Below, piece after piece: positions 49,574 to 60,700 of a DNA stretch of 64,000 nucleotides. The notes under the pieces are model-generated. The model worked only from the letters and a program-made list of their open reading frames with translations, was not told where the DNA came from and searched no databases. The number at the start of each line of letters is the position of its first letter. Position 1 is the stretch's first letter. The position numbers and the translations under genes are program-made. The DNA is from Luscinia megarhynchos (Eukaryota; Chordata; Aves; Passeriformes; Turdidae), in contig CM067565.1 of NCBI GenBank assembly GCA_034336665.1, positions 85,947,358-86,011,357 on the forward strand. The letters run 5' to 3'.

Positions 49574-52500
49574 GTGAGTATTTTTGGCCACTGGCAATGA
49601 GTAGGATTTGGGAAGAGAGTTTTCAGTAAGTCTTGTAAGTCCATCTGGGAATGATGGATGACATTCAGCAGCAAAGATTTTCTAACAAATGACATTCCAA
49701 AACAGAGTCTTACATAGTACTTGTAGCTAATGTCAATAATTCTCTCTTTGCCAGTTTAAATATCCTTCTCAGTCTTTTGCACCCCCACTGGTACAGTACA
49801 CTGGCAAAATTAGCAAGCTAATGTCACCACTCCTTGTAGATAAACACATGTAAAGTGTCAGGCATAAGGAGGAGATTACAGAACATGTACTTCTAAGTAC
49901 CACTTATGAATACAACACGTAGCTCATGGAAATGTTGACATCATCTAAAGAGGAAAGCAAGACTTGCAACCACAGTGGATTATATCATTAGCCAAACTGG
50001 AAAGCAGTCATTCTTTACAGCTGCAAGTCTGTGTCTGCCTTGAACCTTCTGTTTTTCTGAGGAAAAATATATCACTACATTAATATAAACATTTTGACTG
50101 TGAAAGTTCCACAAAACATGTGTGACATACATATTTTAAATACAAGTACTTTGCACTGATAGATTTAATCACCTCATTCTTGCTTAAGAAAGAAATGCCA
50201 CTAAGCATGAGAAAGAGGTTGAGGAGTATGGGTGCAAACACAGACAATTTCTAGAATGCACACCACCATGGATGGGGGTATGAGCCAGTCAGGCTGCTGC
50301 AGTGACACACAGAGGGTTCCACTGGCTTTAGGAGCCTGCAGAGGTTGTGCTGCTCAAGGCAGAGCATCTCTGCCCCAGAGAGCTTGCAGTCAAATAATTC
50401 AGGCAACACAAAATAGCTGGAAAACCAAAATTATGAAATCAAAGACGGGTGTTCCTGCTCTCATTGTGGGCACCTGCACCCCTTCCTGTCCCTCTCCATT
50501 CTCCTAATGGTAAATTTACTTAATGGTAAAATCTTCTGTGCCAACTGTGAGCCCAGGGTGTTTCCACCAGGTGCTGCTGCATTAGGTGTGGCTTTTGCAT
50601 AAACAGCTGAATAATAAGAGTGCCTTACAAACATGCCCACTGGTGTTAATTTGTGTTAAAAACAGATGGTGATATCCAGACAAGCTACTAACCAGGACCA
50701 GGAGGTCCTAGGAGGCAAGGCTGCTTCTTGATGGACCTAAACTTAGAGCAATGGGAAGGCATGAGGAAAGGAGGAACAAGCACAACTGAGTACTTGGAAT
50801 ACTAGGCATGACTACTGGTTTTCTGTGTGTGTATCAAAGAGACACAAGACGTGCTTAAGAACAAGAAAAAGCAGGAAGAAAGAAGTGCAAGAGACTATAA
50901 AAGTTTATTTGAGAGTTTTCCTTGCTTTGCTACCCAAAGGAAGATGGATTTGGCTGCTTTCTTGGAGGGATAAAATTGCAGGTTAGCAGATCTATGGTCA
51001 CAGGAATGATAGCAGTGTTGGTCAGTGTAATGAAGCTCAGGAGACAAAGTAAAGCCAGAGTGCAGAGGGAAGCAGAAGAGGTCAGTTTTGGCCATACTGA
51101 ACGAGGCATCTTCAGAAGAGGTGAAAGGCAGACAAGAAGTGTGGCAATGAATTAAGGAATGGAAAAGTAAATTTGCAATTTTCTGCCAGAAAAATATTCA
51201 AACAGTGTTGTCTGCTATTTTTTTTCTCCAGGTATGGTTTGATGAATTTTTTTCTCAAGGCAAAAAGACTTTTTGCTTAAAGCTGTTGACGAGATGAGGT
51301 GCTTGTCATAGAGGGTAATGTAGAAAGTGAAAGGTCAGAAAGGACTAGTGCTTTGTGGCAAAAGGGTAAAGACTATAACCTTTGTAAGGATTAGGAGAGC
51401 TGATCCAGGGTTTGCTAATGGCAGAGGAGAAAAAGAAGCCAGCCAGCTGTTTTGTTGCATACCTTTGCAGCTGAGTCAGGCTAAAGCAATGGAGAAGGAA
51501 AAGCATCCGTAGGGAACAATGCACAAGTTGCATCTGGGTAGGTGGATGTGCAAGACAAATATCAGGAAAGGAAGGAGCAAGCATCAGTGACACTCTTCCA
51601 AATTTCACTTTCAGCATGAGTAAAGAACATGGAAGAGAAATGTGGAAAAACTATCTGAATCTGAATGGCTTGTGGAGAGGAAGAACTGATGCAGCAGGAA
51701 AGAGAGGGAGAGGAGAAGGTAGCAGGGAGGTCAAGTAATAGCCAAAGGATGCAGTGATGAGCAGAAAGGGCTGAAGACATGAGGGGATCACAAAAAGGCC
51801 AACGTGCCAGCTTGTGAGAGAACAGTGTGGGCACCTGCACCCTACACTATATTAAACCCAGTGCAATACAACTGGAAAAAATATGGGGTGAGACATTTAA
51901 ATAGGCCTTGATGACAGCAAGAAGAATATTTGAGATGAAGAGGATTTAGTAACTCAGAGCTCTGGTATCAGATCATTCACAGAATCTTGAGTACAACAGA
52001 GGTCAGTAAAATTGTTTTCTTCTGCAAAATTCTCAGTACCTTGACAATTCAGACCCTACACTAAAGTCCAAAGCCAGTACACTTCTCAGCTTCACCCAGG
52101 AATTTGCAGGTCTGGCATTCAATTTGCTGTTTCTTGGACAGTATCACACAGGCAACAGTGGAGCAAAACCCTGATTTCTCTTTCCAAGCTTTCTCTTCCA
52201 GACTTTTTCTTCTGTCAGTTTGTACTCCTTGTAAGGTCATCACTTATGTAGCTAATATTGAAGATCTCTCCAAAAGTACTATTCAGCCTCTGCCTTTACT
52301 GGGCACGGAACAGTACTGAAAGCATTTTGGTTTTCTTATTTCATATTGTGTTAGAACTTGAAATTTCCCAGTTCATTGTTTCTGCCTAATTTTTAACAGG
52401 CAAAGAAGAAAATCACTTGAAATCTCTGAGGCCAGTTATTAACTGGAGGTACTTCAATCTCTATTTCTTGTCAGACCTAACAATACAATTTATTCTGTCA

Positions 52501-53288
52501 ATATGTTACTTAAAACCCAAATGAACCACATCAAAAACCTGAGTTTTTTTCAGAGTGAAGTACACTTTGTATCCACTTCATTTTAGATGTTCTGCTGGCT
52601 AGCAGTGCAACAATACTTTCACAGAAAAAAAAAATTGACTACTACTTTGACTCACAATCAAAGTCTTATCAATTGTCACAGGAGGTTCAGGCCAAGTGTT
52701 TATATTTACTGTGCTTGATTACAGATCAGTAGGAGATAAAAACTTACTCTTAGCTCTTATATCCAAGCCATACTTTTCTCCCTAACATAGATGTTCACAG
52801 ACAAGAACCCAGGTGAAATGTTCTCATAAAAATGGAAGGGGCAGCACACATTGGCATGACAGCAACTTAACCTTTCTACCCTTTAACTTAGAGGCTTACT
52901 GAAAATACAATTTGACTCAAATAATATGACAGATGTAGTCAGAAATGTTTAATACAGAGAAAATTTAGGCTGGTGCAGACATATTTTTGAGCTTACACCT
53001 ATATTTAACCTTGTCTAAATTCAGACCCTTGTGTTTAGTAATTATCCATGAATTTCCCAAAGGTTTCCACTCATTTCATAAAATTATAAACATCAGTTTG
53101 CAGAAATAAACTCCTGCTTACACTGTAGGTATACAGTGAGTTTGAATATATACTTGAGTTTGGTTTGGGTCATCTCACCTGTGAAATCCTCTGTATTTCC
53201 TACAGGATCCAATATTAAAAAGCTAGACTAGTTCCTTCCTCTCCTGTAATCTGCATGTAACTTTCCTGATCATACTGTGCACTTAGAG
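49574..53288. other. Unique DNA, partly purine-rich on plus strand
   Basis: No supported gene. From about 50740 to 51750 the plus strand is visibly rich in A and G (GAAGAAAG, GGAAGCAGAAGAGG, AAAGAGAGGGAGAGGAG) without being a simple repeat. Frames of 60-92 codons on both strands here show no domain. Confidence 0.5.
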
Positions 53289-53309
53289 TATATATATATA
53301 TATATATAT
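53289..53309. repeat. (TA)10 microsatellite
   Basis: Perfect TA dinucleotide run. Confidence 0.9.
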
Positions 53310-56300
53310 GTAATCTCTGGACATATAGATCTACATCAATCTTTTTCAAGTAATCAATTTGAACGCCCCAATTACATTTTTTTTAAAAAATGCAGGTGAA
53401 ATTATTCTGTCCCTGAGCCAGACCTGACTTGTCTTTATCTTGTCCTTCAAACTAGTGCAAGGGGTGAGAGTGGCAGGACACCCCATTTCATGTTGTGTTT
53501 TCAGCTTCAGCTATTTGAAGCTTCTCAGCAGTGCTGCAGGTGGAGTGGTCAAACACACATATTGGATGAGATTCACATGTGCAGTGTCTGACACTGAAGC
53601 CATCATGTGAGTCGCTGTTTTTTCTAAAACCAATACACTTTTCAGGTACACAGAGATCTATTTTCCTTCTGTACCACGAAGAAATCAGTGCTTTTGAACT
53701 CCTTGGTATCTGAAACAGCTATAGCTTTACTTGGATAAATAAAACTCAAAAATTCTCAGAGTGTTCTCATAAGGAGAGGGTTTAGGCAAATGATGAAACT
53801 TTGGTGCAAGAGTTTTAGGTTTCAAAAAAAATTTGCCACAATTATTTATAATTAGGACAAAATTTAGAGAAGAAAAGCCAATTTAAATTCTGGCTTCCCA
53901 AAGCTTCAAGGAAAATGCTCTGCTTTTGCAGTGACCTATAGGGTTAACAGAAAATCAACAGGAGAAACTGATGAGTATGTGATAAGTGACAAGTATTAAC
54001 ATGGCAAATAACCTATTTAAAATTACTGCGGGTTCTAAAAAATATTTCTTCCAGAAAAATAAACTGCCACATAAGAAAAGGTAAAGTGAGAAAATATGGC
54101 TCAATAAGACATTATTTCTATTGTGAAATTTGATAATATTTTACAAATGTATCAAGGCAAACCATCATTACTATTAATTATGTATCCAGGAATGATGCTA
54201 CTGAAGTTCTGATTTTAGTTAGCAAAATTTAATTTTGCCTACAGGCAATATATATTTCAAAGTATGTCAATTATACTTAAGACACATTAATGCATTTTTA
54301 GAGTAATTTCTGTGTCAGTGAAATTATTGCCTGCTCTCCCTTCCCCACCCCCCATTGCTGTCACATATAACCATAACCACATGGAAAAGTAATATTAGGA
54401 AACACATTAAAGATGATTTATCAGCTGGGAATAGGAAAGAGAGCCAAGAGCAGGTGATGAACTCTTCAGAACCACTGCATTAAGCTGAGACAGAAAAGGC
54501 TGCTCCATTATGTCAACTGACCTGAAATATATAATCAATTTGGACCAAGTTCCATTCTCATTCACTCTAGCCTAATTACATATTATTTAAATGGCATTGC
54601 TCCGGATTTCTACTTACACAAGTGATCGTCAGAATTTGGCTTTTATTTGGCCCCACAAGACAACGTGATAAAAGAGCCTCACAGAGCCCATGACTCACTA
54701 AAGCTCCAGGAATGCACTGCTTGCTCTCTTTCAAAGGCAAGGTCTTAACTTTCAGCCTTTACCATTTGTTTGCAAATGTGTCTTTTCACCCGAGTTGCTC
54801 ACTCAGGTAGGATTTGGAGGTGAAAGGTAAAATAAAAGAAGTCCTAAATCTCCAAACTTAAAAATCAGCTGAGGGACCAGTAAATGAACTGTGCAAGTTG
54901 TTCAGGGCTGCTTTAATATGCTCAAGGAAAAGATGCTGCTTAACAAGTAGTCTGGCAAATCCTTATCGGCTGCAGTTTCCAGATAGAAGTGAAGCACAGT
55001 CCCATGTCGAGCGCATTACGGTATCTAATCTGGCAGTCACAATAGGTGACTGATGCAAGATTCTCTCCCAGCAGAAAAAGTATTTGACACAGGAGGTTAC
55101 TTAGCAACATTTAGACAGAGACTAAAATGACAATAGGATGGAAGTTTAATAAGGGACTACTAGAGGCCCAGAATTCAAGACTGACCGCAATAACAGGAGG
55201 ACGTGTAAATGGTATCTTTCCACATAGCCAAGACCCCCACAGGGAATTTACTAATAAGGAGGATAGCCCAAATCTCTTCTTTGGACTCCAGCTGCATTTG
55301 GTCAGCAGTGGCTGTGATGGGAACCTGCAACACCCCCTTCAGCCCAGCTATCCTATTGAGGCACTTCCACCATCCTTTTCATCTACTTTCAGGTAATCCC
55401 TGAGGTCACTGAAAGAGGCAACCTGTGTTCGCCCTGCACCATGGAAAAGTCCCATATCTCAAGTAGATTTTAGTTTCCAGGTAATCCAATGGTTAGGCTT
55501 ATCCACGTGCTCAACCCACCACTTTCCTTGTCTTTAACCTGTAGCTCAGCAATGCATGCAAATGTTCACTCACATGGTGATTAACCCCGGGAAAGGAGAC
55601 AGTATCAAAGAGAATATCTTTTAATAATTCCTTTATTCAGAAAGGAAACCTGGGGATTCCTCTGCTACATTCTGTGGAAATTTGATGAGCAAAGCATTCC
55701 TTTCACACTCTGGTATTCACTGGATCAGTCTGATCTCAGTTACAAGGGTGTCACAAGACCAGAATGCCATTACAATCAATCATCTAACAAGCAGAAAAAT
55801 CACAAATCTGATCTGTCGTGGGCTTTTTTTTCACTGGACGTTGTGATGAACTGCAATAGCTTACATTACTAATTGGTCATTTATTTTTTGGCAGCAAAAC
55901 ACAAAATGGCCACTCCAAAGGTAACAAAGCAACACCTAAAGAAAAGATTTTCCAAAGGCTACAAGAAGTAAACAGACCTACTTTCAGGGTTAAGGACTGG
56001 TGCTAGAAAGTTCAGAACTGGTGAAGGATGCATGTTCCCTATTCAGTGACCAAATATTTAAACGACCCTCCAAGTTCCAAAGTTTAAACAGCCAGTTTAA
56101 AAAACTGCTTTGCTTATTCCATGTGTTTGAACAGCCACACTGAAAAAATCCCTTTCACTTGAACAAGCAGCTGATCATTTTTCTGAAGTAAATATACGCA
56201 GAACTTGAGCTCAAAAGGAGCTGTATGTGGTAATCAACACATTACTCAGTATAATGAGAAAATCATCTCTGTTTTCCAGAAGCATTAGATGATTGCACGA

Positions 56301-56344
56301 TAGTGGTATTATACTTTATCAGCACTAATACATCATCTGTGTAG
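53310..56344. other. Unique DNA, CNE-like in part
   Basis: No supported gene. Blocks near 54500-54690 and 55800-55930 have the look of conserved non-coding elements, with AT-rich homeodomain-type words mixed with isolated CpGs and no simple repeat. A short open stretch at 55127-55396 ends in TTTCAGGTAATC, which could be a donor, but has no convincing acceptor. Confidence 0.4.
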
Positions 56345-56590
56345 GAGTACCCGGGAACAAAAGTTTTTCCTGTAAAAGCACGGGCAGTGCCTGGCATTCC
56401 AGGGCTGTTAACGCTCCCGAAATATCTCCCAAGTCAATTTGCCAGTCCCATTTTTCCGATGATGCAACTATTTATCTCACATGACTAGGTCTATAGAGAG
56501 GTCCCCGAAGAGGAGAGGCGCCCGCGGAGCTCCCGCAGCAGCGCCCGCGCCACCACAACTCCGTGAGCCGCCGGACAAGCCCGGCCTGAA
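56345..56590. promoter_or_regulatory. Small CpG-rich spot, possible promoter
   Basis: About 80 bases (56505-56584) hold 12 CpGs, in GGCGCCCGCGGAGC, CAGCGCCCGCGCC and CCGTGAGCCGCCGG. The 150 bases before add five more (CCCGGG, CACGGG, AACGCT, CCCGAA, TCCGAT). The surrounding kilobases have almost none, so this is the sharpest base-composition break in the window. The persistence of CpG suggests an unmethylated, probably regulatory or first-exon sequence. It also contains an 83-codon open frame (56481-56732) with an Arg/Pro/Ala-rich start that I do not recognise and regard as doubtful. Polarity cannot be fixed from sequence alone. Confidence 0.4.
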
Positions 56591-56763
56591 AAGGTCTGGT
56601 TTACCTAGGGGAGCAGCTCCTCCTCCTCCCCATTTTTATACTACTGTGGGGTTAATAGCTATGTCGTGTGGGGTCAGGGAAGACATCTGTGTCTCAGATA
56701 ATATGCTTACGGTGATTACCACACATAATTGACTGACCTTCCCTCATTCTTTTCCTGCTGCAG

Positions 56764-56853
56764 GCCATGGCTGATAGGGTGAGATGCTCCAGAGGAGTTT
56801 ATTTTCCATCACACACTATTGTGCTGCTGAGCAAATATTTTAGCAAGCGGTGA
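56764..56853 (+). other. Candidate exon with perfect-Kozak 28-codon ORF
   Basis: A pyrimidine-rich tract (CCTTCCCTCATTCTTTTCCTG) ends in CTGCAG at 56758-56763, with branch-point-like TTGACTGAC upstream: a strong acceptor. The next bases are GCCATGG, an ideal translation-start context. The ATG at 56767 opens a 28-codon frame beginning MADRVRCSRG and ending in a TGA at 56851. A GTGAGA donor-like site 12 bases into the ORF would instead make a 15-base micro-exon. It lies about 180 bp downstream of the CpG-rich spot, so both could belong to one plus-strand transcript. No homologue is known to me, and chance is quite possible. Confidence 0.22.
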
Positions 56854-57148
56854 ATGAATCACCTTTCAGACTTTGGGTTTGACAGTTAAAATATGAAGGC
56901 TGTGTCCAATCTAATAATAGTAGATTTTAAATCAGCTTTGGGAGAAAACATGGAAAAATCCTACTTAAAATCCATTTATAGATACCTATTAAAATCCTGG
57001 TTTGAGTGGTGAAGTCAATGTAAATTTTTTGAGAATTCTTGTTCTTTCTTTTGCTCTCTCTGCAGGCTTCATCTCCCTACCTTGCTTGGAACATTTTGAG
57101 CTCATGAGTGGGTTTGTCTCAAAAAGTATCCGCAAACCTGGGTGTAAC
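56854..57148. other. Unique non-coding DNA
   Basis: Nothing recognisable apart from a CTCTCTGCAG acceptor-like motif near 57056-57065. Confidence 0.45.
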
Positions 57149-57169
57149 AAATAAATAAATAAATAAATA
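57149..57169. repeat. (AAAT)5 microsatellite
   Basis: Perfect run of AAAT/ATAA units. Confidence 0.9.
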
Positions 57170-57733
57170 TTTGTGCACTGCAGGAGCCAAGCTTCCAGGT
57201 AGGAAATGCTGAGGTCTAATTTAAGATCCTTACTTCAAGAGAGATCATTAGAAAACCTTTTTAATTTATGGGGCTATGCTATAAAAATACTGGACTGTGC
57301 TGGAGTGTTCTGCATAAAAAAGTATTATTTAATTTTACAGCTGACAAGAAATAAGAAAAGTCCTCTCACCATTCAGCAACAAAGCAATATTTTCCAATTT
57401 TTATATAAAAGAAGAGCAGAATTAGCTGTTATTTTCAATATGCACTTACAAAAGGAATAGAATAAATACAAGAGATCTTTTTTTAAAGTACTGGCAAATG
57501 AAAGCTTCATTTGAAACATCGAGATTTTAACTTTCTAATACTGTTTAACTCTATTTTATCTATCTAGCAATTAGTCTATCAATCCAGACATAATATACTC
57601 CCACAGGAAACAATCCTTATATATATGAATATATGTATATGTCCCGGGTTCGATTGTGAGTGATTAAAGCTTTGTACCAGGAATATTCATCTCTCTTAGG
57701 GAGACCAGGAGATACACAGAGATGTCTGTACAA

Positions 57734-57751
57734 ACACACACACACACACAC
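57734..57751. repeat. (AC)9 microsatellite
   Basis: Perfect AC dinucleotide run. Confidence 0.9.
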
Positions 57752-60700
57752 CTACTTCCTCCCTCCTTTTAAAACCTTTTTGTCACATGGAAAATAATCT
57801 TTACCTTTACCACCAGTGCGTCTTTATGGCCTATCCTCAGAATTTCAAACTGCAGCAATTTCACTGGGAATTAATGGGCGGAATGATATGATACATTGAA
57901 CAAATACATCTGTTCTTACTCCTGTGGCTGAAAGCTAACATTTGTGCAAATGAATGTTCCAGCACTACAGCCAAAAAGTGTTTCCAGCTCCAGTAGTTCC
58001 TCCGCTTTAATTTGTCCAACAACATAATCTACATCCCGAGCTCCCATTTACAGAAATCCATTTGGAACTGCCATCATCTTTCAAACATTTAATATAATTC
58101 ATAAAATGTAGCAATTGCTTAACAAGGAAAAATATACATATTCCAAATGTATGGGTGATCTTTAGACAAATCTCAGCATCACTTCATAATTATATACTAC
58201 AAGTTTTAATTAACTAAAGCTCTGAAAATCATAATGCCTTATTAAAATGCAATTAATCCTTTGATTAAAAAACAAAAAGCACAAGTATTTACAACAAAAA
58301 CACAAGTAGAATAATTACAAATATCATGTACCCATTTCTTTTATTTGGGTGTCACTTATGATGTCTCACGTTCCCTTCATTAATTCAAATACACACATTA
58401 TCTCAAATCCACAGCAGACTGAGTGACAGTGGCCACCAAACACACAGCACTATATCCTATTGATTTCTGCAAATCCTGAACAATGCCATTTGCATGCTTG
58501 TTTCTGTAATAATAAAGATATGCCATTCAGAATTAAAGCACCGGCCAGACTAGTGGCAACTAATTGTGTTGTGTGTAATGAGTGCAATTTCAATTTGATA
58601 TAACCCTCAGCTTTTCTTACAGCATTCGCTAAGTACTTTCAAGTCTTTGTGGGGAAATAATTGATTTTTTTGTGCTGTGGGCACAAGAAAATTATTATGA
58701 TCTTTTGAATAATGCCAAAGAAAGGACCATGAATGATTTAAATTGGTATATGAAGAAGGCTTCACTGTGGATTGCAGTTTGACTGACATCCTACTAATGT
58801 AGTATCTAGATTAGCAATTTTTAAGGAGGCAGCTAATATAAAACTGGTAAAACGGAAAACATTGCTAACAGGGATTTTGTATTTGTTATTCAGTGAGGAA
58901 TAACAATATGGGGATTTAAGGCATGTCAGACAAACACTATACTATTACATAATTGCCCTCACTCCTTTCTTTTATGGCACATGTATTGAAGGGTATGTTT
59001 CAACCGATAAATTACACATTTAAAATATGTAGATACAATGGTACTGTACTAGGTTATCACAGCAGCTAAAGTCCATTGGATACGTCGGTCTGTAACCACC
59101 ACGTACAAAACCTTTTGTTTTGCATGATTGTGACAGGAAGGTTAGCAATCTTCCAATAATTACTCTTCTGAAGAATTGAGATAATTGCCTTTGCTTTCAA
59201 AGGAAGGAAATCTTTCTCCTAAAATGTTGCCTACACCAGAGCATCAATGTGCCCATTTTATCACCTGCCCTGTAAGTTTTATTTAAGAATGAAAACTCAG
59301 AAACAGGTCTCAGCCATCTAAAGCAGTACCCCAAGACAAAATCACCCAAATCACTTCCTGCACATAACTAATTGCAGATTGTTTCAATCTGAAATCAAAC
59401 TCCCTCTCTTCTTTCTCCTTTTTTTTCAACTGATGAATACATTTTATGTAGCAAAAGTGGTGAGTGAATAAATAAGGACATTATCCACATTCCACCTTAA
59501 AATGCATACCTTCCAAATCTTATTCTTCAGAGGAGGGAATGTTGTTAATTTAGTTGGTCATAACTAAATAGTTTCTAATCTGGAGCAGGAGTCTGCTGAG
59601 AATATTGGACAGTTTAAAGGTTAATCACCATCGCCTGGTTACACAAGTGAGGCAGAACTAATTCCTCCAAAGGCAAATGGCTTGCAGTTTTATCAGCAGT
59701 GCAGATTAGAAGTGTTAATATACAGAATAGAATGGATGCTCAAGGGCCAGTTTTCCCTTATCGGCAAACTTTGCAACAGAACTCAGCTACTGCACAACCT
59801 CTGCACTTTCTATAATAAGGCCCCTCATTTTGCCTCTCGAGCAGAACTATCAAACAATCCTCCCCAAACCACTGCCACCAAAATCAGGGTATTACAGACC
59901 ACAGCTAATTGGAAGATCACTATAATGAAGTAAAAGATAAAATACTTTGGCTGCTGGCCTAAAATGTGGATCAGCACAACATAGGAAGCTATCTGGCTAT
60001 GTCACATTCTGAGAGATTTACATAAACAATAAACTCAAACCAACAGCCCCCAAAAATACATCTTTGTTTACAGTAAATGCAACCTAAAGCACTGGTTATA
60101 AAAACTGGGGGGATTTACATATTCAGCACTATTATTAACAGAGCAGACTCTACCAGATATATGTAACTTTATGTATGCAGTGCAAGAAGATAAAAGAAGG
60201 TAGGATATGTAAGTACACATGTGCAGCATTTACATATTTGTGCTGCTCAATGTGCACTAGAATATGTTTGTTACTGCAGCACATCACAGCACACAGACTC
60301 TTGCTTGACTTTTCCAAGGCTGTTCTATGCTGCGGGTGTTTTCCTTCAGAAAAAAAAGAAAGGAAAGGAGAAGAACCATAAGTGCCACCTGCTATTTCCC
60401 AAATAAAATATGCTGATGGAAAATCCTACCTAAAAAGGCAAGAAAAAGAAAAGGTATTTTGTACATATGCATCAAGGAGAAAACCATGCAATTCTGCTCA
60501 AGGAATAAGAGTCAGTTCAGAGAAAAGTCATATCAAATATTACAGTAATCATCTTTGTGTAAGAAACCTGGGGATAATGAGCATACATTTTACAAACACT
60601 GAGCCCGAGCCTGTTCCTGTTGAGTGAGTGGGGACTTCTGCCACTGACAGAAGCTTACAAGCTCTGTAAGTCCTCTTGGAGCTCTGTTAAAACTGTCTAG

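Noticed and set aside
48213..49579. Target-site duplication for the retroviral relic (GGCAAG versus GTGAGT)
   Set aside because: Only about half the positions agree, too few to claim a duplication; it may have decayed or the borders may be off by a few bases.
48335..49597. ORFs across the retroviral relic
   Set aside because: They are LTR translations, plus or minus strand; no retroviral protein sequence is present.
55127..55403. Open segment ending in TTTCAGGTAATC as an exon
   Set aside because: The donor is acceptable, but no convincing acceptor or homologous peptide was seen.
57646..57658. GGGTTCGATTGTG, similar to a tRNA B box/T-loop
   Set aside because: No A box, no acceptor-stem pairing and no tRNA-like fold around it; also no SINE body recognisable.
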